NCBI GenBank assembly: GCA_019693395.1 | Contig: JAAMXP010004165.1 | Coordinates: 1-17,841, forward strand | Origin: Ettlia oleoabundans | Lineage: Eukaryota > Chlorophyta > Chlorophyceae > Chlamydomonadales | Reading direction: 5' to 3' | DNA length: 17,841 nucleotides | In this document: in pieces, positions 1 through 9,800 of the stretch | How the letters are laid out: each line of letters starts with the position of its first letter | Position numbering within the stretch: position 1 is the first letter of the stretch | Notes under the pieces: model-generated | Seen by the model: only the letters and a program-made list of their open reading frames with translations | The model's database searches: none | What the model was told of the DNA's origin: nothing | Program-made: the position numbers and the translations under genes

Positions 1-44
1 CCCCCACCCCACCCCACCACCACCACCATCACCACCACCACCCA
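1..44. repeat. CCA-rich low-complexity tract
   Basis: C-rich sequence made of CCACC/CCA/CAC units fills the left edge. It is simple-sequence DNA. No coding role can be shown because the window starts here. Confidence 0.8.
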
Positions 45-383
45 ATGGTGTGCTGCAGTGATGGCGTACGTGTTGGCGCATGGAGGTGGAGTACGACCTG
101 GCATGCTTGGATGTCGTCAAGTGGCACCTCGCAACTTTCTGCCGAACCGGGCCGTGTGCCTGTGGCTGCCCTGGCAGTGCTGGGCTTAGGAGCCGTTGGC
201 AGCGGGCTGCTAGTAGCTCAAACAGAACAGCTGGACGATATTGCTGGTTGGTTCAAACCCTGGGCAATACTTTCAAACGCGTGTTTAATGAGGGCTGGCA
301 GGCAGGTGGCTAAGGAAAATACTTCACTGTATGCTTGTCCACTGTGTGTTGAGGTGCACAAGCAGCAACCCGTGTGGTATTGA
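45..383 (+). CDS. doubtful hypothetical ORF with one hydrophobic segment
   Basis: The frame is open from ATG at 45 to TGA at 381-383 (112 codons), with a second in-frame ATG at 111. A hydrophobic stretch of about 20 residues rich in Ala, Val, Leu and Gly (encoded around 157-220) is followed by an acidic, Trp-containing segment (QLDDIAGWFKPW). This could be the last exon of a gene entering from the left, a small single-pass membrane protein, or a chance ORF. I recognise no family. The residues after about 260 look like UTR translated by chance. TGCAG at 50-54 could be a splice acceptor into this frame. TGTAA motifs at 1055, 1217 and 1406 could be its poly(A) signals, but they are distant. Confidence is low. 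Confidence 0.2.
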   Translation: MVCCSDGVRVGAWRWSTTWHAWMSSSGTSQLSAEPGRVPVAALAVLGLGAVGSGLLVAQTEQLDDIAGWFKPWAILSNACLMRAGRQVAKENTSLYACPLCVEVHKQQPVWY

Positions 384-412
384 TATGGCAGCGGTACGTG
401 GTACGGTGTCAC

Positions 413-1479
413 TGGTCATTGAAGCGGGAGCTTTCTGGCTTGGCAGAGATCTGGGTGGAAGCTGACCATTACATTCTAGAATCTCTTTATGATGCAGATC
501 TGTCCCCCAAGTGCCTCAGCAGCGGCGTGTTTTGTTATTATGTGCATGCCTAGGTGCGGCGGCCGCAATCCAGCCAGTTGCAAGTTTCTTTTGCCTGCAC
601 CCATCCGGCTGGATTGCAATGCCTTCGTAATGACTGTGGTGCTGACAGTAAATGCAGGTGTTTTCTTGTATTTAATCTTTATGATTGGTCTGCGGTGGGC
701 AATGAATGCAGGATCCTTTCCAAGAGTGGACCTCAGCCATCCTCTTCGGTGACTAGCAGCCCTGATGTACAATGTGGAGTCGTTGGCCTGACTTGCACAT
801 GATCACCCATATAGCTGTTTGTTTTTCCAATTGCAGCCCAGCCACCAACCAGCTGTCTGCTTTCCGCTGCTTTGCATGCTTGAAATGTGTTTATAGCTGA
901 CTCAAAATGGAAAGTACCATGCCAATGTCCAATAGACTGAGGGAGAACAAAATACTTGGCAAGCTAGCTGAATAAACGGAGGGCTGGCGGTGCAAAGCAG
1001 TGCGTTCCTAATGGGTATGTGCTACTTGGTACTGTCCCTGGGGCCGGCTGTCTGTGTAAGGAAAGCAGTGCCCGATGCGCATGCAAGGGGGCCGTACACC
1101 CCGCCACAGTGCAGCTGCGAGCCAGCTGCCTACAAGCACTTGCTGCAACCGGTGCTGGCCAGGTACGAAAGCACAGAACGTGTGTGCAGCTGTGGGCCAC
1201 TTGCCTCCACACCTGCTGTAAGCTGCGCTGGCCTGGCTTGCTGACCCAACGGCGGGATGCACTCACAGGCACCAGCCTCATTGCTGTCGGCATTCACTCT
1301 GTTCACCCTTACCAGGTACCATCACATTGCTGGCGTCCACATTGCACCGGCGCTTCGTTGATGGGTATCTGTGCTCAGGCTGCTGCAATCTCTTGCCCTC
1401 CTTTGTGTAACAGCTTGCCGCATGATCAACTTGCAGCAGACCAATTGGAGGTCGGCTGAGTGCCTCTGGAGGTATGAGG
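413..1479. other. no supportable gene
   Basis: Several ORFs of 60-150 codons exist on both strands, but none shows a recognisable domain or consistent splice context. Composition is mixed, with T-rich stretches such as 817-837. Plus-strand TGTAA motifs are at 1055-1059, 1217-1221 and 1406-1410. The minus strand at about 1390-1312 has a weak SDR-like piece, treated with the SDR fragment. The rest is probably 3' UTR or intergenic DNA. Confidence 0.5.
469..473 (-). terminator. possible poly(A) signal (TGTAA on minus strand)
   Basis: TTACA on the plus strand reads TGTAA on the minus strand. It is the first such motif I find downstream of the MATE stop codon, almost 1.4 kb away. Chlorophytes use TGTAA for polyadenylation, but a single pentamer at this distance is weak evidence. 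Confidence 0.2.
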
Positions 1480-1555
1480 TACCCTGTGTAGTACCTGCTG
1501 TACAAGCGCTGTGTAGTACCCTGTGTAGTACCCTGTGCAGTACCTGCCGTACAGG
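1480..1555. repeat. 12-bp tandem repeat, TACCCTGTGTAG
   Basis: The unit TACCCTGTGTAG occurs at 1480-1491, 1517-1528 and, with one change, 1529-1540. The copies are interspersed with a related, locally palindromic element, TACCTGCTGTAC (1492-1503), which recurs as TACCTGCCGTAC (1541-1552). The array lies between the SDR exon and the weaker SDR-like piece on the minus strand, so it may be intronic or intergenic. Confidence 0.75.
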
Positions 1556-1564
1556 CTGTCTTAC

Positions 1565-1812
1565 CTATCGCATGCCCTTTTGGGCGGCTGGAGTAGCACG
1601 GCTGGCCAACCGCTTTGCCCCATACCCTTGTTGCTCAGCTGCTGCAAGGCTGCCTGGCGGCTCCCATTCCGCCCACATAGCGCAACACTGTCCCCCAACT
1701 GCGTAGTTTGCCGGGCCATGGCATAGCCCAGCCCCTTACTGCCTCCTGTGACTACTTGCACAAGATGATTGGGAAGGGCCAAGGAGCAGTACAGCGACGA
1801 CAACACAAACAT
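1565..1812 (-). pseudogene. orphan SDR (Rossmann) exon, fragment
   Basis: The minus-strand frame from ATG at 1812 encodes VVTGGSKGLGYAMARQ followed by QLGDSVALCGRNGSRQAAL. This is the hallmark TGxxxGxG NAD(P)-binding turn and beta2 'GRN/R' segment of classical short-chain dehydrogenases. It resembles the N-terminal part of chlorophyll(ide) b reductases (NOL/NYC1), but so short a piece cannot fix the subfamily. It may be an internal exon, with a CAAG acceptor at about 1755 and a good donor (AG|GTAAGA) after 1565. The MATE stop codon lies only 53 bp before the ATG, so there is no room for upstream exons. I do not find the downstream NNAG or YxxxK catalytic motifs on the minus strand between 1 and 1560. 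A possible continuation with CNVDASNV is encoded around 1349-1326. Most likely a gene fragment or decayed copy; a gene with highly divergent remaining exons running left is the alternative. Confidence 0.5.
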
Positions 1813-1864
1813 GGCGGATGCATGCAGGGATACAGCTGCCTAAGGTTCAGTGACGCACACTTTC

Positions 1865-4800
1865 CTATTGCCGCTCCACGTCTGAGCTGCCGTTTTCGGC
1901 GCTATGTCTGCTGCGGTACAGCTTGGCAGCGCTGTCCTCACACGCCAGCCCGCAGCTCTCGCCACCAACCCCTCCAGCGCCCTCACCGCCGCTACTGGCC
2001 GCCAGCAGGTCGGCTGCACGCTCCGCCTCCCGTTGCCAATTAAATCTCGACAGCACGAAAAGCATGATGACGCCCTGCATAAACCAGCAGTCACGGAGTG
2101 GGACGCATGACATACAAGGAAACAAGCAAGGCAAATTGTGTTGAGACTGATGGGGCTCCCACATGTTGCACAGGGAACTCCCCAGGGTTGGTACGATATG
2201 CCCCCAGCCCGCAAGCTGTTAGATTAGAGCTGAGCCGCACAGCACAGCACAGAACTGCGCAGCACAGGTTAGCATTAGGCTGTACCGCCCCACCCACGGC
2301 GACAGCAGCCCTAGAAAGAAAGCAACCTAAAACCCCACCGGCAACCCACCGGGTCAGCGCACCTGGACTGATGTGGCCAGGATGAGCCCTCCCCACAGCC
2401 CCTTAAGCTCCAGCCCCCCCTTTACTGCCAGCAGGTAGGCGGTGGGCAAGCCCAACCCCCAGTAGCTGCTCAGGTTAAGTAGTGCGCCTAGCTTCTGGCG
2501 GCCGGCGCCCCGCAGCACGCCGCTAATGGTGCAGTTGATGCCGTCACCAAACATGGAAGAGCTCATGAGAGGGAAAGCAGCAGCACATGCGGCAATCACC
2601 TGTGATGCAGGCAGGCAACGGAACAAACATGCCGGTGACAGAGTGTTCGGGCCTTCAGATGGAAAGGGAAGTGGGCAGGCAGCATTGCCAGCCAAAGGCA
2701 GCTCAACGGCGCAGCAACACCAGCCATCAACAAACATCGAGGAAACCGTCAGGCGTCCCATACTCACCCCTGGGATGTTTGTAAACAGTGCCGCTAGGTG
2801 GTTTCGGGCTATCAGGATGATTGCGAGCAACAAGGCCTGAGTGCAGGCGGTCATGCCAGTGGCAGTGTGAGCGCTGCGTCGTGCCGCATGCGGCAGTCCT
2901 GCGCCCAAAGCATTACTGACGCGCACCGAGGTGGCACAGGACAGGCCCTGCGGGCATGAGGAAGCAAAGAGCAAGCCGCCTACTAAGCCGGGAAAGCCTG
3001 AGTCATGCTGAAGGCGCCCTGCTGAGTTGCCCCCTGTAACCCTCCGGTACGAGAGGCAGGCGGCAAGCCTGTGCCTACGCTATCGAGGGCCACTGCGCTG
3101 GCACGCCTCAGACACAACTGTGGATGGATGGCACAGCAAATGCCGGCAGCTGCGTGGTGCATGGTGGCGGACAGAGGCGCAACTGCATGCCTCATTGCTT
3201 GTGCTGTGGGCGAGCAGGACGTAGCAGAAAGGCTAATCCAGAAGAATAGAATGTCCAAGTGCTCACCAGTGGTAGCATGTAGGCCAGGCCCGACACCTGC
3301 AGCATCACCCCCATTGCCGCCACATGCAGCCGCGGCTCCGGCAGCCAGCCCGCCATGAAGATGCAGAACTCAAAAGCCCACCACTCCAGGCAGACCATGA
3401 GGGTGGAGGGCACAGCAAGCTTGTAGTAGGCACCCAGGCCCCTCAGACACTCCCGCGACCTGCAGCAAAGGACACCGTGCAAAGCGTGGATTGGGCATGA
3501 TTGTTAACGTATGGTATTGGATCTGCCGCGTCTGCAGAAAAGGACGTCCGGTGCAGTTGTCAAAAAGCACACTCAACCGCAACAGGCACAGCGGGCACAG
3601 CATGCAGTCTCTGGCCAGATTGCATGAGTGCATTCCCAGCTGTAAGGCAACTGATTGCAGGGGCTACACATGAAGCAAAACAGCAAATGACGGGCTGTCG
3701 GAAAGGCAGCAACCAGACCCTTGGCCCCCCTGATCTCCCACCTGGATGCTCCCTAACGCAATCTAGGTGTGCCACCCACCCTCTACACCACCTATTCACC
3801 CTCTACACCACCTATTCGCCATCAACACACCGCACACACGCGCCTAAATGCACATGGGAACCCGCCCACCCATCCGCCCACTCACCAGCCATGCCAGGTC
3901 TGCTGCGGGGTGCCGATGCGCTGCCGCTCATGCCACGCCACATATGCCGCCAGCATTCCCAGCATGCTGGTGTTGCAGGCCACCATAGCAGCTACAGCAC
4001 CGTCTATGCCCAGCCCCAGCTTGAAGATGAGCAACCAGTTGAACAGGGGAGATAGGGACAGCGCAATGCACGAAACTGCAGTGACTGGCTGCACAACCCC
4101 CTGCAGCAAGAAAGTAAAGCAAGGCAGGGGTGACGACGAGCTTGCAACGATTTGGAATCGGCGCAGAGGAGAGTTATTGGCAACCAGCGGGGGTGTGTGT
4201 CCAAGACTACCACCGGTCACAATCAACCTGTGCATTACAGTTTTCCTTCATAACATACCGAGGGCCAGTTTGGCGCAGCATACCAGCACGAGGACGGGCA
4301 TGCACTGGGTAAGGACATTGCTCCCGCCACGATTTACCTGGGCCATCAAGTAACGTTTGAAGCATTCGTACATGCCAGCAGCTAGCAGGGCGGGTGATGC
4401 CAGCAGCAGGAATCGTGCCGCGCCACGAGCTATGTCTTCTTGCTGACCCACGGCCAGCAGCAGCGGCTCAACATTGGCCCATAGCACACACACGGCGGCG
4501 GTGGTGGCGAGCGTGGTGATGATCTGTAAGCGAGGTCGTGTGGGATGGGTGCGCTGAGGTGCGGGTGGGAGTGGGGCAGGGCGGGGTGAAGTGCAGGGAG
4601 TGATCGTGGGCAGACAGCAGGTGAAAGCCGACAGAAATTCCTACAGCAGGCATTATCGAGTGGCTGCTGGGGAAACCGCAGGCTTGTGGCCCCGGTGCAT
4701 GCATGTATGCAGCCAGGCCGCACCCGCGGCAGCGGCTGCCGCTCACCGCTTTTTGTAGTGATGTGCCCAGAGCATGGTAGTTTTTTGCTCCCCAGGCCTG

Positions 4801-5867
4801 GCCGCATAGCGTGTCCATCGCTCCCAGCAGGCCCAGCACCAGGCTGCATGTGGCGGACAGCAGACAGGCGGTAGCAGGGCAAACATGGCAAAGAAACACT
4901 TAACAGTGGTACCACTTGATCAATGCGTTGAGTTGCCACTGCCTAAGCTGACATTGGCTCCTACCTCTCAAAAGACAAACACAAACACTGACCGCTCACG
5001 GTGCTGGAAACACTGATTGTCGCGCCGCGGAACAGAACGATTGCTTCACTGGAGTGCAGCCTGGGGACAGGAGGCTTGCATTACTACCGGCTGATATGGA
5101 AGTGCTACCTCAGCAGCTGATACGGATGTGCTACCTCATAAGCCCGCCCACCTGAAGCCCGTAACGTTCATCATGCTTGTGGCCAGCACCGCCACCGCCA
5201 TCTTCTCTTCAGACAGCCGCCCAATAAACGCCACAGACACCAGGTTGAGGGCAAAGTTCATAAACTGAATTGCAGTTCGCAGGGAGGTCAATGAGCATGA
5301 TGATTTTGACTATAATCACACATCGGAAATGCGGGAGACCAGCCAAAACCTTGGGCAGGTGGTAACTTGAGTCAGAAAGAGCAGGACCCCGCAGTCACAA
5401 TTAGCTAGGTGATGTCTCAGGGTGCGGTGTGCTGAAAGGCGTGCACCTGGGATATCGTGAGTGGCAGCGCCAGTTCTGTGATCCTGCAGTGGTAGGAGGC
5501 AGCCAAAGAGGCACAAAGCTGAGCAGGGGTGGCTGCACGGGAAGTGCCAAACATTCCGTCCAGACCAAATGAGTTGCTGTCCTGCCACTCCTCACCTCCA
5601 TGCTTCGCGTCGATACACCTTCCAGCCCTCCTCTGCACCCTCTGTCGCCACCGTAAACTTGGACACCGCTCGGTGCAGCGAGAGTGAAGTTTTGCCGGCA
5701 GATGTGGCGCCGTCAGCGGCGCCACTGGGAGGACCTGTCGATAGTAGCGGCTCATCCTCATTCTCTTCCCCATCTAATGTGAAGCTGGCCGCCCAGCCTG
5801 AGCCCTCTACGTCCAGCGGTGAAAACGTTTGGTGCGAGGCCCCCTGCCGCACTGCCGCTTCCGCCAT
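1865..5867 (-). CDS. MATE-family multidrug/metabolite efflux transporter, 10 exons
   Basis: Plant/eukaryote-type MATE antiporter, probably exporting organic compounds in exchange for H+ or Na+ across the tonoplast or plasma membrane. Exons on the minus strand: 5867-5596, 5483-5447, 5264-5152, 4843-4747, 4523-4338, 4100-3886, 3459-3267, 2947-2768, 2599-2363, 2074-1865. All have GT-AG introns and matching phases, giving 579 aa. Family landmarks: ITELALPLTISQ (TM1, residues 92-103), TLCGQAWGAKNYHALG (153-168), KRYLMAQ joined to GVVQP (229-240), LAVPSTLMVCLEWWAFE (321-337) and SVRVSNALGAG (378-388). Hydrophobic segments occur throughout residues 92-520, consistent with 12 helices. A 90-residue hydrophilic N-terminus contains EDEPLL (37-42), a possible dileucine vacuolar sorting signal. 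The C-terminus has a soluble tail of about 50 residues rich in Ser, Gly and Glu. The start at 5867 is preferred because a TATA-like element lies about 140 bp upstream. The frame stays open for a further 105 codons, to an ATG at 6182. Substrate unknown. Confidence 0.93.
3778..3817. repeat. perfect 2 x 20-bp tandem duplication in a MATE intron
   Basis: ACCCTCTACACCACCTATTC occurs twice back to back (3778-3797 and 3798-3817), inside the MATE intron between exons 6 and 7. Probably replication slippage; no function evident. Confidence 0.9.
5090..5140. repeat. imperfect ~25-bp tandem duplication in a MATE intron
   Basis: GCTGATATGGAAGTGCTACC (5090-5109) and GCTGATACGGATGTGCTACC (5116-5135), each followed by TCA plus a few bases, form two near-identical units in the intron between MATE exons 3 and 4. 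Likely slippage. Confidence 0.8.
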
Positions 5868-6867
5868 ACCGATGCAATTCAAAACTGTTTCAAGATTCAA
5901 GTAAATGTGAAAGCAACAACCAGCTGGATGGCGAGGAAGCAGAGCGGTCTCAGCCAGCCGGCTTGAAAGAACCAGGAAGAGAAGATTCGTAAACAACCGG
6001 GATGAGCTATATATGCATGCCGACGAGTGTGACCAAGCGGCAGCCTGGACTTGGCCAATTTGGACTTGGCCAGCCTGGACAAAGCCAAGGCCAGCTGGAT
6101 GGCGGCTGGCCTGTGGTTCAGATGGCAAACGGCCACTGCCAATTTCTTGCTCAGGGTGCCCGGCAGGCAAGATGTGTGCCAAAGTACGGTATCCTCATGA
6201 AACACTACCAAGCCCAGTCTTCAAAGCCTCGACATGTGCTGGTGGACCTCAATATACTGGCACTGCCGGTAGTGCCGTCTTGCAACTCTTTGGATCGCTG
6301 CGTTGCCTGCACCAGCCTGCTGTCATTCGTTGTTTCTGATTTGCCTGTAATGGAGCCCTGAGAGGTGCTCAGCACTTGCCTGGCCTGCGACAAAGCATGC
6401 AGAGCACCTGTGATGAGCTATTGCAGAGCAGCCTCCCCACATCCACAAGCTGTGGCAGGGCGTGATTAGGGAATGGCTTCTTCAGGTGGAAAAGTGCATG
6501 GCACTGTGTTTTTCAATTAAGTGCCTCGTGAGAGGCATAGTTTGATGCACTGGGCTTGAGCACCACTTGGGACAAAAACTGGACACAGAGCCAGCGCAGG
6601 GCTGTTCATTTCGCTTTGATGCAACGGACTGGAGGTTAAGAGACAATGAGACATTCTGTTCTCTAGTGCAGCGAGCAGCGTCACACGGTGCGGTTTGCGA
6701 CAAGCATGGGTAGCGACGGGGGGAGCGGAGGTACGCTGCCTCCACCGCCGCTTGTACTTCAGTGGTATGCCCGCCCCTCATTACCCAGAACGTACGAAGG
6801 CATGGAATCAGTCATTTGGTAAACTACCCTGTAGGAACTGTGTGGCACTGAGGCAGCAAAACGCAAT
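5868..6867. promoter_or_regulatory. divergent intergenic/promoter region between MATE and TBL2-like genes
   Basis: About 1 kb separates the start codons of the two head-to-head genes, so it should contain both 5' UTRs and promoters. A TATA-like element is at 6007-6015. A short imperfect tandem array built on TTGGACTTGGCCA/CAGCCTGGAC lies at about 6041-6087. CCAGCTGGATGGCG occurs at 5920-5933 and again at 6091-6104. I see no convincing TATA box for the plus-strand gene and no other conserved gene. Confidence 0.6.
6007..6015 (-). promoter_or_regulatory. TATA-like element, probable MATE core promoter
   Basis: CTATATATG on the plus strand reads CATATATAG on the minus strand. It lies about 140 bp upstream of the MATE ATG at 5867, which would place transcription start near 5980 with a 5' UTR of roughly 110 nt. 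The motif is nearly symmetric, so its direction is inferred from position only. Confidence 0.4.
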
Positions 6868-9800
6868 ATGCTGCAGGAGTTTGCCGGCTTGTCTGCTGCG
6901 AGCCAGGCAGTTGTTGTTTTGGTTCTTGGATCGGCGGCTTGGATTGTGGTGCGGCTACTGATCGGGATTTTCTCGGCCTTTGGAGCTGTGATCGCTTGCC
7001 TGTTGCCGAAGCGGCAAGAGCAAGTTCATAAGAGCCTTGAGTACAGCGAAACAAGGTAGGAGCACCTACGCACGGCAGCCACGGTCGACGGATGCACCGG
7101 AGCCTTGCTGGCCATTGACCATCACCACCGCTGCCAACCGTCACTGCTGCTGCCTCTGCTGCCTCTGCTGCTTTCGTGCCATGCCGTGCCGTGTGCTGTG
7201 CAGCACGCCCAATCGGGCTCGCAAGGAGGAGCAGCCCCAGGGCGTGTCCATGAAGCAGTTAATGAAGAGCGCCCAGAAGTCCAAGCCAGGGTGGGCAGCA
7301 GTTGAAAGATTTTCTAGTCCCGCCAACAACGGCCTTGGGTTGCACTAAACCTCCTCTGTGTTGACTGTGTGGTCATACCTTACTTGCTAGTGCAGCCTTT
7401 CAATGAGTGCTGTGACATCATCATTACAATGCCTGGCTGCTACTTTTCTCACTGACATCTTTTCCCTAGCAAGCCAACGCTGCCTGTTTTCTGCAGCACC
7501 CACCAGGACAAGCACGCCATCAGCAAGTTGTTTATCACCGGGCTCAAGGGCCACACCGCCGAGGTCACAGGGCTGTCATGGTCGCCAGATGGTACGCACC
7601 TGGCCACAGCTTGCGATGACAGGACAGTCCGGGTGTTTAACCTCAGCGATCCAACAGCCAAAAACATAACCTTCCGCAAGAAGGAGCTGCGAGTGGGGGT
7701 GCAGGACGTGGCCTTCGGCGACAATTCGCAGCATGTGGCGGTGCAGGTGGGTGGGTGTGCATTCAGCTTTTCATGGCTGTCTGTACAGGGGACGTTACCA
7801 AGGTGCTGGCACAGCTTCCAAATTTGGTTGGTATGCTGGATATAGCACAGCATATGGAGCTCACTTCCCCATCTCATTACATTTGCCCTCCCCTGCCTGC
7901 TTTCTTTCTGGCTGTTCCAGACCAAAGGCCTGGTCAACTCAGCAGGACTGATGATGCTGGATCTTGCCCCAAAAGAGCCAGCGGAGGTTTGGGTTGAGGA
8001 GAACATACACAAAAAGCTGCCAGGGCTCTGCCTCGCCTCTTCTTCAACCAGCAAGGGCGGCTATGGAGTACTGGCTAGCTGCAGCAACAAGACCGACCTG
8101 CGAGTGTACAGCAGCGCCGGAAGGTGTGAAGCTCCTTTCCGCACAAGAATCCGACCGTCAAGTGGGCATGCCAGCTGGGTGCTTTGGGGGCCCCCTGGAT
8201 CAGCTGCTCCCAACGCTGAGAGTACACATGCCGTCGCACAGCAGTGTCAGTATAATCGCTGCGGTGCCTCTGTCACAGTGCTTGTTCTAAATGTGACTGA
8301 ATGTGACTGCAGGCTACTGGGCCAGATGGACACAGGCGGCCTAAACAACTACATGGCCACCATCAGCCGGGACGGCCGCTGGGTGGCTGCTGGCACATTT
8401 ACTAGCGATGTCAAGGTGGGAGGGTGGCAGAGGGTTGAGGATCAAAGCGTTGTTTGGGTGGATGTTGCGTCAATATTGTGCGTTTTAGGTGGCTGACGGC
8501 GGCAGCATGGTTGACTCATCCGTCAGGCCAAGCTGGCAGTGCTGGCTGCTTTGCTAGTTGCAATGGCTGGCATCAAATTGCCGCTGTCTTTATATTTCTG
8601 GTGTACGTGGCTGATTGGGTTGCACCTGCGCCTGTATTGTTTTCCAATTCCGTGCCATGCTCATGTGTCCGGGTTCAAAGTTCGTTTCAATAGCATTCGA
8701 CTGCATTGCTCCCTGACCTACGCTTGAGATGACAGGTGTACGAAGTGACCTTTGACCGGCTGGGTGCGTTCACCGGCGTGAAGTCAGCAATGGGCCTCAA
8801 GGGCCACAAAAGCAAGGTATGTGTGTCGCCGCTGCATGTTTACGCATCCCGTCCTGTATGTGTACCTCCCCGCTTGCTTGAGTTTGCCTGTGTGGCTGCC
8901 TGCTGGGCTGCTCGCATACCTTATGGTCTGCGTTGAAAAGCTGCCCACCACTGGCTTGATCTCACACCCACGCTCACTGGCAGGAGAACACCCTGCTCCT
9001 ACTGTGTAAGAGGAAGAGCATGGCAGAGCACCCCACCGGCCTGTCCCTGCTTCTGACTTGCAGGTGTTTTGCCTCGACTTCAGCCCTGACCTCACAAAGA
9101 TGGTGACAGCCAGCGGCGATGGCCTCCTAAAGGTGTGCATGTATAGCTGCCGAGCTGCAGCTTGTGGTCGGGGTGCAACAACATGTGGTGCGGCAGCTGC
9201 CCTGGTGCGGCTGCTGTTCCATATCAGTCGACAAGAACATGCCCATTGTGGGCCAGTCGGTCTGTTACAATTTGGTTGAACGACTGAGTTGCAAACAGTA
9301 CGTCGTGGTGTTCAATCTGTAGATCTGGAACATCAATGTGCGGTACCACATGGATGAAGACCCCAAGGTGAGGGCCATTTGGCCTGAACCTGTCAGGCTC
9401 AAACAGCCAGACATGTATGGCAGTTACACTACAAGTAGGCCTGGCCATGGGTATTCTGCTGCTGTCGTAGGTGCTATGTGATCTGCTGTGTTTCGCACTG
9501 ATGAACATCAACTGTTTGTTTTGGTGTTTGGACATCTTTCTCACGGCTCATAAGGTGCTGTATGCAGGCCATCCTGAGCACGGGGCTCAGCCTGCTCCCC
9601 GGCAAATGCTACAGCCGGCTGGCCTGGGGCCCTGAAGGCCTGATTGCTGGGGCGTGCGGCCACACTGTACACTTTATCGACTGCCGCAGCGGCGAGGTGG
9701 TGGACAGAATAGAGGATGCGCATGATGCATCGGTGAGAATATGTTGTTCAGCAAATCCGTGCGGACTCGGCTTGCGGGTTTGAGCGGGACAGGTTTATTT

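Noticed and set aside
247..258. tRNA-like T-arm/B-box (GGTTCAAACCC)
   Set aside because: No matching 5-bp T stem, acceptor stem or D/anticodon arm could be formed around it.
964..1293. 109-codon minus-strand ORF as a continuation of the SDR gene
   Set aside because: None of its frames shows NNAG, the catalytic Ser or YxxxK; composition is Cys/Ser/His-rich and looks non-coding.
4259..4304. Constitutive MATE exon encoding CMPVLVLVCCAKLALG
   Set aside because: Although it has splice-like ends and a hydrophobic translation, including it breaks the frame with exon 6, and the exon 5-exon 6 join without it matches the conserved MATE sequence. Kept only as a possible cassette exon.
3501..4353. Plus-strand ORFs of 184 and 194 codons
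   Set aside because: Antisense to MATE exons 5-6 and introns; low-complexity His/Thr/Pro-rich translation without recognisable features.
7449..8054. 201-codon minus-strand ORF
   Set aside because: It is antisense to TBL2-like exons 3-4 and their intron; it has no domain and runs across well-supported splice sites of the real gene.
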